A stretch of 5,606 nucleotides of DNA from contig JALHNW010000142.1 of NCBI GenBank assembly GCA_022843345.1, positions 1 to 5,606 of the forward strand, given 5' to 3'. The position numbers and the translations under genes are program-made. The stretch is from Rubritepida sp. Its GTDB lineage: Bacteria; Pseudomonadota; Alphaproteobacteria; Acetobacterales; Acetobacteraceae. The stretch's first letter is position 1, and every line of letters starts with the position of its first letter. Below the pieces are notes generated by a model. That model saw nothing but the letters and a program-made list of their open reading frames with translations. It had not been told where the DNA came from and did not search any database. This document shows, piece by piece, positions 1 to 5,606 of this stretch.

Positions 1-642
1 GTTGAACTGGCGGAAGCGGTCGAGGTCGAGCAGGGCCAGGGCGCGGCCGGGGCGGGCCGGGGCGGCCAGCGCCTCGTCCAGCAGGCGCCGGCTGCCCAGG
101 CCGGTCAGCGGGTCGCGCAGCACCTGGTCGGCCATCTCGTGGATGCGGAAGGCGGTGGCGACGCCGGTGGCGATGTCGCGCAGCGCCTCGATCACCCGCG
201 GGTCGGGCGCGTGGGGCACGCGGTCGAGCACGCAGAGCGTGGCCAGCACCTCGCCGCCCGGCGCACGCACCGGGACGCCGGCGTAGAAGCGCAGGCCGAA
301 GGGTCCGGTCACCAGGTCACGGTCGCGCAGGCGGGGGTCCTGGCGCGCATCGGGGACGAGGATGGCGTCCTCCTCCAGCGCCATCGCGGCGACGAGGCCG
401 CAGGCGCCGGCGTCGCGCGGCACCTCCGTCACGCCGGGCGGCAGGCCGAGGGCGGACTTGAACCAGACCCGCCGCTCATCCACCAGGGAGAGGAGTGCGA
501 TGGGCATGCCGGTGGCCCGCGCCGCGAGGCGGGTGAAGACGTCGAAGCGCTCCTCCACCGGCGTGTCCATGAGGCCGAGCCGGCGGACGAGGCGCAGGCG
601 GCGGCGTTCGGCGTCGTCATCGGCGAAGGGCGCGCATGCCAT
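1..642 (-). CDS. GAF-GGDEF domain protein, probable diguanylate cyclase (N-terminal part; truncated by window edge)
   Basis: This is the first 214 codons of a cytoplasmic signalling protein, open to the left edge. Residues about 30-165 form a GAF domain of the type often placed before GGDEF domains. Its landmarks are RRLGLMDTPVEERFD (21-35), PIALLSLVDERRVWFKS (47-63), an LVTGPFGLRFYAGVPV stretch (110-125) and LATLCVLDR (133-141). A GGDEF domain starts at about residue 176 with DPLTGLGSRRLLDEAL (177-192; usual form DPLTGLxNRR). It continues to LLDLDRFRQFN (204-214), which holds the expected metal-binding Asp206 and what looks like the guanine-contacting Asn214. The GG(D/E)EF signature itself and any following EAL domain lie outside the window, so it cannot be said whether the enzyme makes c-di-GMP, degrades it or is inactive. 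The ATG at 642 is the first convincing in-frame start and sits just before the conserved N-terminal motif, but no strong ribosome binding site is visible. No signal peptide or membrane segment is seen, so the GAF domain is probably an intracellular sensor. The gene is divergent from sdhC. Confidence 0.88.
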   Translation of the reverse strand, partial: MACAPFADDDAERRRLRLVRRLGLMDTPVEERFDVFTRLAARATGMPIALLSLVDERRVWFKSALGLPPGVTEVPRDAGACGLVAAMALEEDAILVPDARQDPRLRDRDLVTGPFGLRFYAGVPVRAPGGEVLATLCVLDRVPHAPDPRVIEALRDIATGVATAFRIHEMADQVLRDPLTGLGSRRLLDEALAAPARPGRALALLDLDRFRQFN

Positions 643-719
643 GCTGGCAGCATATGCCCCAAAGCGGCGCGCCGGCACCCCATTCCTTCGATCGGGCGGG
701 ATTTTGCGCCGCCGCGCGG

Positions 720-748
720 TTGACCCGCCGCCGGGCGAGTCCTACAGA
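720..748 (+). promoter_or_regulatory. Candidate sigma70-type promoter for the sdhCDAB operon
   Basis: TTGACC (720-725) matches the -35 consensus at 5 of 6 bases. After exactly 17 nt comes TACAGA (743-748), a weak -10 element matching TATAAT at 3 of 6 bases. Transcription would start near 755 and leave a leader of about 33 nt. A GGAG (773-776) lies 11 nt before the sdhC ATG at 788. This is the only well-spaced hexamer pair I found in the 145-nt divergent region. No operator or regulator site was recognised. The call rests on motif and spacing only. Confidence 0.45.
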
Positions 749-787
749 CTCCCCCCGCAGGCAATGCTGGCCGGAGTTCCCTGACGC

Positions 788-1234
788 ATGACCACCCCGC
801 ATGACGCGCGCGAGGCCCTGATGACGGGCCGGCGCAGCGACGGCACGGCGGTTCGCCGGCCGCTTTCCCCGCATCTGCAGGTCTACGACATGCTGCAGAT
901 GACGTCGCTCTCCTCCATCCTCACCCGCATCACGGGCGTGGCCTGGTCGCTGGGCACGCTGCTCATGGTGTGGTGGCTGGTGGCCGCCGCCTCGGGCGAG
1001 GAGGCCTTCGCGCGGGCGCAGTGGTTCATGGGCTCCATCCTCGGCCTGCTGGTGCTGTTCGGGCTGACGGCGGCGGCCTGGTACCACACCCTGGCCGGGC
1101 TGCGGCACCTGCTGTGGGACTGGGGCTTCGGCTTCGAGCTGCCGACCATGTACTCCACCGGGCGCATGGTCTTCATCGGCACGGCGGCGCTGACGGTGCT
1201 GACCTGGGTCCTCGCGATCGTGTTCTGGGGTTGA
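788..1234 (+). CDS. sdhC: Succinate dehydrogenase cytochrome b556 subunit (membrane anchor SdhC)
   Basis: SdhC is one of the two inner-membrane anchor subunits of complex II. It holds heme b and helps form the ubiquinone site. The 148-residue product has the family N-terminal motif RPLSPHLQVY (24-33) and three membrane helices at about 41-68, 80-105 and 127-147. Ser43 and Arg47 in SSILTRITG match the E. coli quinone-site Ser27 and Arg31. His100 in WYHTLAGLRHLLWDWG (98-113) matches the E. coli heme ligand His84, and His107 matches His91. Residue 46 is Thr where E. coli has His30; from memory Thr is also common here in alphaproteobacteria. The ATG at 788 has a GGAG 11 nt upstream. An in-frame ATG at 821 has GAGG 5 nt upstream and would give 137 residues, closer to the usual family length, so the true start is uncertain. 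The stop overlaps the sdhD start (TGATG), which points to translational coupling. Confidence 0.96.
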   Translation: MTTPHDAREALMTGRRSDGTAVRRPLSPHLQVYDMLQMTSLSSILTRITGVAWSLGTLLMVWWLVAAASGEEAFARAQWFMGSILGLLVLFGLTAAAWYHTLAGLRHLLWDWGFGFELPTMYSTGRMVFIGTAALTVLTWVLAIVFWG

Positions 1235-1644
1235 TGGCCATGACCGACATGAACAACGGGCCGGCGGCGATGCGCACGGCGCTGGGGCGGGTGCGCGGGC
1301 TGGGCTCGGCCAAGGGCGGCACGCACCACTGGTGGATGCAGCGCGTCACCTCCATCGCGCTGCTGCCGCTGACGCTGTGGTTCGTGGTGAGCATGATCGG
1401 CCTGGCCGGCACCGGCTACGTGGACGCCGTGCTGTGGATCGGCGCGCCGGTGAACGCGGTGCTGCTGCTGGCGCTGATCGCGCTCACCTTCCATCACATG
1501 GCGGCCGGGCTGCAGGTGGTGCTGGAGGATTACCTGCGCCCCGAAAGCAAGCGGATGCTGGCGGTGCTGGCCATGAAGGGCGCCTGCGCCCTGCTGGCCC
1601 TGGCCTCCGCGGTGGCGGTGATCCGGATCGTCGCGGCGGCGTAA
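1234..1644 (+). CDS. sdhD: Succinate dehydrogenase hydrophobic membrane anchor subunit SdhD
   Basis: SdhD is the second membrane anchor of complex II and pairs with SdhC around heme b and ubiquinone. The 136-residue product has the alphaproteobacterial motif [20 protein letters not shown] (24-43), followed by three membrane helices at about 38-58, 66-93 and 110-133. In [18 protein letters not shown] (86-103), His88 aligns with the E. coli heme ligand His71. Asp99 and Tyr100 align with E. coli Asp82 and Tyr83, the latter a quinone contact; the 11- and 12-residue spacing from the histidine is the same. The ATG at 1234 shares its A with the sdhC TGA stop. In-frame ATGs at 1240 and 1249 are alternatives; the one at 1240 has a GGGG at 1227-1230, 9 nt upstream. 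The reading frame stays open upstream into sdhC, but that extension lies in another frame of sdhC and has no SdhD similarity. Confidence 0.95.
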   Translation: MAMTDMNNGPAAMRTALGRVRGLGSAKGGTHHWWMQRVTSIALLPLTLWFVVSMIGLAGTGYVDAVLWIGAPVNAVLLLALIALTFHHMAAGLQVVLEDYLRPESKRMLAVLAMKGACALLALASAVAVIRIVAAA

Positions 1645-1717
1645 CGTTTGTGGCGCGCCGCACCATGGCGCGCGAAATCAGGTGTCCGGACGGACAGTCG
1701 AGAAAGCGGGAACTGCG

Positions 1718-3529
1718 ATGAACGCGATCACCAAGCCTTCGAGCGGCGCCTACCGCATCGTGGACCACACCTATGACGTGGTGGTGGTCGGCGCCGGCGG
1801 CGCGGGGCTGCGCGCCACCTTCGGCATGGGCGCCTCGGGCCTCAAGACGGCCTGCATCACCAAGGTCTTCCCCACGCGCTCCCACACCGTGGCGGCGCAG
1901 GGCGGCGTGGGTGCCGCGCTCGGCAACATGGGCGAGGATGACTGGCGCTGGCACATGTACGACACCGTGAAGGGGTCGGACTGGCTGGGCGACCAGGACG
2001 CCATCGAATACATGTGCCGCGAGGCGGTGCCGGCGATCATCGAGCTGGAGCACTACGGCGTGCCCTTCTCCCGCACGGAGGATGGGCGCATCTACCAGCG
2101 CCCCTTCGGCGGCCACATGAAGGAATACGGCAAGGAGCCGGCGATGCGGGCCTGCGCCGCCGCCGACCGCACCGGGCATGCCATCCTGCACACGCTGTAC
2201 CAGCAGGCGTTGAAGGCCAATTGCGAGTTCTTCGTCGAGTACTTCGCCCTCGACCTCATCATGGATGACGAGGGCGTGTGCCGCGGCGTGACGGCCTGGA
2301 ACCTGGAGGATGGCAGCATCCACCGCTTCCGGGCGCAGCAGGTGGTGCTGGCCACCGGCGGCTACGGCCGCGCCTGGTTCTCCTGCACCTCGGCGCACAC
2401 CTGCACGGGCGATGGCGGCGGCATGGTGCTGCGCGCCGGCCTGCCGATGCAGGACCAGGAATTCGTGCAGTTCCACCCCACCGGCATCTACGGCGCCGGC
2501 TGCCTCGTCACCGAAGGCGCGCGCGGCGAGGGCGGCTACCTCACCAACTCCGAGGGCGAGCGCTTCATGGAGCGCTACGCCCCCACCGCGAAGGACCTGG
2601 CGTCCCGCGACGTGGTGTCGCGCGCCATGTCCATGGAGATCCGCGAGGGGCGCGGCGTGGGCCCGATGAAGGACCACATCCACCTGCACCTGGAGCACCT
2701 GGGCGCGGACATCCTGCATGAGCGCCTGCCCGGCATCTCGGAGACGGCGCGCATCTTCGCCGGCGTGGACGTGACGAAGGAGCCGATCCCGATGCTGCCG
2801 ACCGTCCACTACAACATGGGCGGCATCCCCACGAACATCCACACCGAGGTGCTGCGCCCGACCGCGCGGGACGAGGACGCCATCGTCCCCGGCCTGATGG
2901 CGGTGGGCGAGGCAGCCTGCGTGTCCGTGCACGGCGCGAACCGGCTGGGCACGAACTCCCTGCTCGACCTCGTGGTGTTTGGCCGCGCCGCGGCGCACCG
3001 GGCGGCCGAGGTGGTGAAGCCCGGCGCCTCCCAGCCGCCGCTGCCCTCGCGCGCGGGCGAGGCGTCGCTCGATCGCTTCGACCGGCTGCGGAACGCCAAG
3101 GGCAGCACGCATACCTCGGAAATCCGGTTGCAGATGCAGCGCACGATGCAGGAGCACGCGGCGGTGTTCCGCACCTCCGAGCTGCTGGCCGAGGGCGTGG
3201 AGAAGATGAAGAAGGTCCATGCCGGCCTGTCGGACCTCAAGATCGCCGACCGCTCGCTGGTCTGGAACTCCGACCTGGTCGAGGCGCTGGAGTTGGACAA
3301 CCTGGTGGGCAACGCGCTCACCACCATCGTCGGCGCCGAGGCGCGCAAGGAATCCCGCGGGGCGCACGCCCAGGAGGACTATCCGGACCGCGACGACGCG
3401 AACTGGATGAAGCACACCCTCGCCTGGGTGAACGACAAGGGCGAGGTTTCCCTGGATTACCGCGGCGTGAAGATGCGGACCCTGACGAACGAGGTCCAGG
3501 TCTTCCCGCCCAAGGCGCGGGTGTACTAG
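1718..3529 (+). CDS. sdhA: Succinate dehydrogenase flavoprotein subunit SdhA (EC 1.3.5.1)
   Basis: SdhA oxidises succinate to fumarate and passes electrons from covalently bound FAD to SdhB. It acts on the cytoplasmic face of the inner membrane. The 603-residue length is normal for the family. The dinucleotide fold shows as [10 protein letters not shown] (21-30). His56 in [11 protein letters not shown] is the covalent FAD attachment site. The active-site residues are all present when aligned by memory to E. coli: His253 in QFHPTG (E. coli His242), Thr265 and Glu266 in TEGARGEGG (Thr254, Glu255), Arg297 in SRDVVSR (Arg286), His364 in PTVHYNMGG (His354) and Arg409 in [10 protein letters not shown] (Arg399). 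A C-terminal helical domain covers about 465-603. The ATG at 1718 was chosen because the familiar N-terminus follows it and a CGGGA (1707-1711) lies 6 nt upstream. A GTG at 1682 would add 12 residues with no family resemblance. The gap from sdhD is 73 nt and the gap to sdhB is 4 nt. Confidence 0.98.
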   Translation: MNAITKPSSGAYRIVDHTYDVVVVGAGGAGLRATFGMGASGLKTACITKVFPTRSHTVAAQGGVGAALGNMGEDDWRWHMYDTVKGSDWLGDQDAIEYMCREAVPAIIELEHYGVPFSRTEDGRIYQRPFGGHMKEYGKEPAMRACAAADRTGHAILHTLYQQALKANCEFFVEYFALDLIMDDEGVCRGVTAWNLEDGSIHRFRAQQVVLATGGYGRAWFSCTSAHTCTGDGGGMVLRAGLPMQDQEFVQFHPTGIYGAGCLVTEGARGEGGYLTNSEGERFMERYAPTAKDLASRDVVSRAMSMEIREGRGVGPMKDHIHLHLEHLGADILHERLPGISETARIFAGVDVTKEPIPMLPTVHYNMGGIPTNIHTEVLRPTARDEDAIVPGLMAVGEAACVSVHGANRLGTNSLLDLVVFGRAAAHRAAEVVKPGASQPPLPSRAGEASLDRFDRLRNAKGSTHTSEIRLQMQRTMQEHAAVFRTSELLAEGVEKMKKVHAGLSDLKIADRSLVWNSDLVEALELDNLVGNALTTIVGAEARKESRGAHAQEDYPDRDDANWMKHTLAWVNDKGEVSLDYRGVKMRTLTNEVQVFPPKARVY

Positions 3530-3533
3530 AGCG

Positions 3534-4319
3534 ATGGCGACCTTCGCACTTCCCAAGAACTCGACGATCGGCCAGGGCAAGGTCTTCAAGGCCGACCCCC
3601 AGGCCAAGAACGTCAAGGCGTTCAAGATCTACCGCTGGGACCCCGACACCGGCGAGAACCCGCGCATGGACACCTACGAGGTGGACATGGACAAGTGCGG
3701 GCCGATGGTGCTGGATGCGCTGATCAAGATCAAGAACGAGGTGGACAGCACGCTGACCTTCCGGCGTTCCTGCCGCGAGGGCATCTGCGGCTCCTGCTCG
3801 ATGAACATCGACGGGCTGAACACCCTGGCCTGTCTGAAGCCCATCGACGACGTGACGGGCGAGGTGAAGATCAACCCGCTGCCGCACATGCCGGTGGTGA
3901 AGGATTTGGTGCCCGACCTGTCGCAGGTCTACGCGCAGTACCGCTCCATCGAGCCCTGGCTGAAGAGCGAGACCCCGCCGCCGCCGGACGAGGAGCGCCG
4001 CCAAAGCAAGGAGGAGCGCGCCAAGGTGGACGGGATGTGGGAGTGCATCCTGTGCTTCTGCTGCTCCACCGCCTGCCCCTCCTACTGGTGGAACGGCGAC
4101 CGCTTCCTGGGGCCGGCCGTGCTGCTGGCGGCCTATCGCTGGATCGCGGATTCGCGCGACGAGGCAACGGGCGAGCGGCTGGACAATTTGGAAGACCCGT
4201 TCCGGCTGTACCGCTGCCACACCATCATGAACTGCACGCGGACCTGCCCGAAGGGGCTGAACCCGGCGGCGGCAATCGGCAAGATCAAGCAGCTGATGGT
4301 GGAGCGGCAGGGCGCGTAG
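3534..4319 (+). CDS. sdhB: Succinate dehydrogenase iron-sulfur subunit SdhB
   Basis: SdhB carries electrons from the SdhA flavin through three iron-sulfur clusters to ubiquinone at the SdhC/SdhD interface. The 261-residue product has an N-terminal plant-type ferredoxin domain with [2Fe-2S] ligands Cys80, Cys85, Cys88 and Cys100 ([10 protein letters not shown]...LAC). The C-terminal domain binds [4Fe-4S] through Cys171, Cys174, Cys177 and Cys238, and [3Fe-4S] through Cys181, Cys228 and Cys234. All spacings equal those of E. coli SdhB. Trp186 in CPSYWWNGD and His229 in RCHTIMNC match the quinone-site Trp164 and His207. The N-terminal extension of about 25 residues relative to E. coli is usual in alphaproteobacteria. 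The start follows the sdhA TAG by 4 nt with no strong ribosome binding site of its own, so translation is probably coupled to sdhA. It is the last gene of the operon that I can assign to SDH. Confidence 0.98.
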   Translation: MATFALPKNSTIGQGKVFKADPQAKNVKAFKIYRWDPDTGENPRMDTYEVDMDKCGPMVLDALIKIKNEVDSTLTFRRSCREGICGSCSMNIDGLNTLACLKPIDDVTGEVKINPLPHMPVVKDLVPDLSQVYAQYRSIEPWLKSETPPPPDEERRQSKEERAKVDGMWECILCFCCSTACPSYWWNGDRFLGPAVLLAAYRWIADSRDEATGERLDNLEDPFRLYRCHTIMNCTRTCPKGLNPAAAIGKIKQLMVERQGA

Positions 4320-4352
4320 CGCCTTGCCGGCTTTGCCATGCCCTCATCGCGT

Positions 4353-4410
4353 CCGGCTGCGCCGGGCGCGCGCATCCGCGCGCTTGGCTTCGCCGACCTG
4401 AAGGTCGGCG
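4353..4410 (+). terminator. Cluster of three consecutive hairpins after sdhB; possible terminator or processing site without a U-tract
   Basis: Three perfect inverted repeats follow one another within 58 nt: CCGGC-TGC-GCCGG (4353-4365), GCGCGC-ATCC-GCGCGC (4368-4383) and CGCCGACC-TGAA-GGTCGGCG (4391-4410). The third is the strongest, with an 8-bp GC-rich stem and a 4-nt loop. No run of T follows it (next bases GCTCGGCTATTC), so it is not a classic intrinsic terminator. It could protect the mRNA 3' end, serve a Rho-assisted stop, or be a dispersed REP-like element. In GC-rich DNA short repeats of this kind can arise by chance. Confidence 0.35.
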
Positions 4411-4471
4411 GCTCGGCTATTCGCCTTCGCATCCTCGTGGCCCGGCCCTGCGCCTGCCGAGCCGTCGCTTG

Positions 4472-4505
4472 ACGGCGGGGAAAGTCGGGCGCACCTCCCC
4501 GCCGT
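4472..4505 (+). promoter_or_regulatory. Inverted repeat overlapping the start codon of the DUF1489 gene
   Basis: ACGGCGGGGA (4472-4481) and TCCCCGCCGT (4496-4505) are perfectly complementary over 10 bp and enclose a 14-nt loop. The right arm includes the first two bases of the GTG start codon at 4504. The left arm holds the only purine-rich, Shine-Dalgarno-like stretch nearby (GGGGAAAG, 4477-4484), which is about 19 nt from the start and so too far to act in the usual way. In RNA the stem would hide the start region. A regulatory role is inference. Confidence 0.35.
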
Positions 4506-4929
4506 GCTCCACCTCATAAAACTTTCCGTCGGCCCGAAGGACGTGGCGCAGCTCCGCCGCATCCAGGCGCAGCGCGCCGCCGCCGCGCCGCCGCTGCGCC
4601 ACCAGACGCGCAGCACGCCCAAGCGCCGGGCGGAGCTGCTCGACGGCGGCTCCATCTTCTGGGTCGTCGCCGGCTTCGTGCAGGTGCGCCAGCGCATCCT
4701 GGACATCGTGGAGGATCGCTGGGACGACGACACCGCCTGCTGCGGCCTGGTGCTGGACCGCGAGCTGGTGCCGGTGGAGGCGCGCGCCACGAAGGCCTTC
4801 CAGGGCTGGCGCTACCTGCCGCCCGAGGAAGCGCCGCCCGACGTGATCCCAGGCCAGGAAACTGTGCGCGGGCTTGAGGCGCTGCCGTCCAAGCTGCGCG
4901 CCGCGCTCAGGGACGCGCGGCTGATCTAG
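4504..4929 (+). CDS. DUF1489 family protein of unknown function
   Basis: I recognise this 141-residue product as DUF1489, a family of short proteins found mostly in alphaproteobacteria with no established function. Its landmarks are the N-terminal LHLIKLSVG (2-10), TPKRRAELLDGGSIFWVV (38-55), a QVRQRILDI stretch (60-68), VLDRELVPVEARATKAFQGW (83-102) running into RYL, and a C-terminal LPSKLRAALRDA. It has no signal peptide, membrane helix or metal-binding motif, and is probably cytoplasmic. The rare GTG start at 4504 is supported in two ways: the conserved LHLIKL motif follows directly, and no ATG or GTG occurs in frame between the upstream in-frame TGA (4399-4401) and 4504. No good ribosome binding site stands at normal distance, and an inverted repeat covers the start codon. 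The gene follows sdhB by 184 nt on the same strand; whether it is read from the sdh promoter is unknown. Confidence 0.85.
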   Translation: MLHLIKLSVGPKDVAQLRRIQAQRAAAAPPLRHQTRSTPKRRAELLDGGSIFWVVAGFVQVRQRILDIVEDRWDDDTACCGLVLDRELVPVEARATKAFQGWRYLPPEEAPPDVIPGQETVRGLEALPSKLRAALRDARLI

Positions 4930-4975
4930 CCTGGTCCCCGCTGGCCTCGTACGCGCGCGGCACCATATCCTCCCC

Positions 4976-5606
4976 ATGGACCCACGACCGGCGCGCGCCA
5001 TCAAGGATGCCATCGCCGGCCGCGTGGTGGCGCTGTTCAACGACCGCGCGCGGGGCGAGGCGCCGGTCATGCGCCGGCCCGACGGCCTGTTCGGCCCCGG
5101 GGCGGTGGCGTGGCGCGTCCACGGCGACGTCGCCGCGATGATGGTCGGCGGCATCTCCTCCCTGCTGCTCCAGATGCTGCACCCCGCCGTGCTGGCGGGC
5201 GTCTGGGACCATTCCGGTTTCCGCGCCGACATGCAGGGCCGGCTGCGGCGCACGGCGCGCTTCATCGCCCTGACGACCTATGGCGGGCGCGAGGAGGCGG
5301 AGGCGGCGATCGCCCGCGTCCGCCGCATCCATGCCCGGGTGGGCGGCACCCTGCCGGATGGCACGCCCTACGCCGCGAACGATCCCGCGCTGCTGGCCTG
5401 GGTCCACGTCACGGAGGCCACGAGCTTCCTCGACGCCTGGCGCCGCTACGTCGAGCCCGGCATGTCCCCCGCCGACCAGGACCGCTACTTCGCGGAGATG
5501 GCGCAAGTGGCGGCCGCGCTGGGCGCCGCGCCCGTGCCGACCGACCGCGCGGGCGCGCGCCGGCTGATCGAAGCGTACCGGCCGCGGCTGCGCGCCGATT
5601 CCCGCA
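4976..5606 (+). CDS. DUF2236 / MpaB-type oxygenase family protein (N-terminal part; truncated by window edge)
   Basis: The first 210 codons are present and the frame is open to the right edge. The sequence resembles the DUF2236 family, whose fold is shared with the fungal MpaB oxygenase and the bacterial latex-clearing protein Lcp. Recognisable parts are DGLFGPGAVAWRVHGD (36-51), GGISSLLLQMLHPAVLAGVW (58-77), GRLRRTARFIALTTYGG (88-104), EEAEAAIARVRRIHARV (106-122) and LLAWVHVTEATSFLDAWRRY (139-158). Relatives of this fold use heme b for oxidative cleavage or oxygenation. His69, His144, Arg92 and Thr93 lie in conserved-looking stretches, but I cannot assign the heme ligand from sequence alone and the substrate is unknown. 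No signal peptide is evident. The ATG at 4976 is the first sensible start, 46 nt after the DUF1489 stop; the upstream sequence has no clear ribosome binding site. The gene is on the same strand as DUF1489 and may be co-transcribed with it. Confidence 0.8.
   Translation, partial: MDPRPARAIKDAIAGRVVALFNDRARGEAPVMRRPDGLFGPGAVAWRVHGDVAAMMVGGISSLLLQMLHPAVLAGVWDHSGFRADMQGRLRRTARFIALTTYGGREEAEAAIARVRRIHARVGGTLPDGTPYAANDPALLAWVHVTEATSFLDAWRRYVEPGMSPADQDRYFAEMAQVAAALGAAPVPTDRAGARRLIEAYRPRLRADSR

Noticed and set aside
649..654. TATGCT on the minus strand as a -10 element for the GGDEF gene
   Set aside because: It lies too close to the start codon at 642 and has no matching -35 hexamer about 17 nt upstream.
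139..723. Plus-strand open frames in the first 780 bases
   Set aside because: Their translations are Arg/Ala/Gly-rich and without motifs, while the minus strand of the same region encodes clear GAF and GGDEF sequence.
908..937. Thr46 in SdhC in place of the His found in E. coli SILHR
   Set aside because: From memory, Thr at this position is common in alphaproteobacterial SdhC. The heme ligand His100 and the quinone-site Ser43 and Arg47 are intact, so no loss of function is implied.
1645..1717. Direct repeat TGGCGCGC (1651-1658 and 1666-1673) and the short inverted repeat TGTCC-GGAC-GGACA (1683-1696) in the sdhD-sdhA gap
   Set aside because: The units are short and GC-rich, so they are likely by chance. 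No promoter pair with good spacing was found, so an internal promoter for sdhA was not called.
1484..3625. A 713-codon open frame on the minus strand opposite sdhA
   Set aside because: It is a mirror of sdhA codon usage in GC-rich DNA. Its translation is low-complexity, rich in His, Arg, Ala, Gly and Val, and resembles no family I know, whereas sdhA is certain.
3318..4220. A 300-codon open frame on the minus strand opposite the sdhA end and sdhB
   Set aside because: Same GC-driven shadow effect. It lies antisense to the certain SdhB reading frame and shows no recognisable motifs.
3695..4519. A plus-strand frame overlapping sdhB and running into the downstream gap
   Set aside because: It is an off-frame reading of sdhB extended by chance through the hairpin region, with no family resemblance.
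4907..5506. A 199-codon minus-strand open frame over the oxygenase gene
   Set aside because: The plus strand encodes a recognisable DUF2236 protein across the same bases; the minus-strand product is low-complexity.

Overview
This is a high-GC (by eye about 70%) alphaproteobacterial chromosome segment. The protein sequences, the gene order sdhC-sdhD-sdhA-sdhB, a DUF1489 protein (a family seen mainly in alphaproteobacteria) and a DUF2236/MpaB-type oxygenase suggest Rhodospirillales, possibly a Roseomonas-like member of the Acetobacteraceae. The family placement is inference from remembered sequences and was not searched.

Layout. Positions 1-642, minus strand: the N-terminal 214 residues of a GAF-GGDEF signalling protein that runs off the left edge. 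Positions 643-787: a divergent intergenic region with a plausible sigma70-type promoter (TTGACC, 17-nt spacer, TACAGA) pointing into the sdh operon. Positions 788-4319, plus strand: the complete succinate dehydrogenase (complex II) operon. sdhC and sdhD overlap by one base, a 73-nt gap precedes sdhA, and sdhA and sdhB are 4 nt apart. Positions 4320-4503: a gap with three consecutive small perfect hairpins, then a 10-bp inverted repeat whose right arm covers the GTG start codon of the next gene. Positions 4504-4929: a DUF1489-family protein. Positions 4976-5606: the N-terminal 210 residues of a DUF2236/MpaB-type oxygenase that runs off the right edge.

How the genes work together. SdhA (covalent FAD, succinate oxidation) and SdhB (2Fe-2S, 4Fe-4S and 3Fe-4S clusters) form the cytoplasmic catalytic arm. 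SdhC and SdhD anchor it in the inner membrane, each supplying one heme b ligand, and help form the ubiquinone site. All the catalytic, cluster-binding, heme and quinone residues I could align by memory to the E. coli enzyme are present, so this should be a working complex II linking the TCA cycle to the respiratory chain. The two downstream genes face the same way, but nothing in the sequence ties them to SDH function.

The window is mostly ordinary core metabolism. I found no CRISPR array, mobile element, tRNA, rRNA or obvious novel system. The points most worth a second look are the hairpin over the DUF1489 start codon and the hairpin cluster after sdhB.
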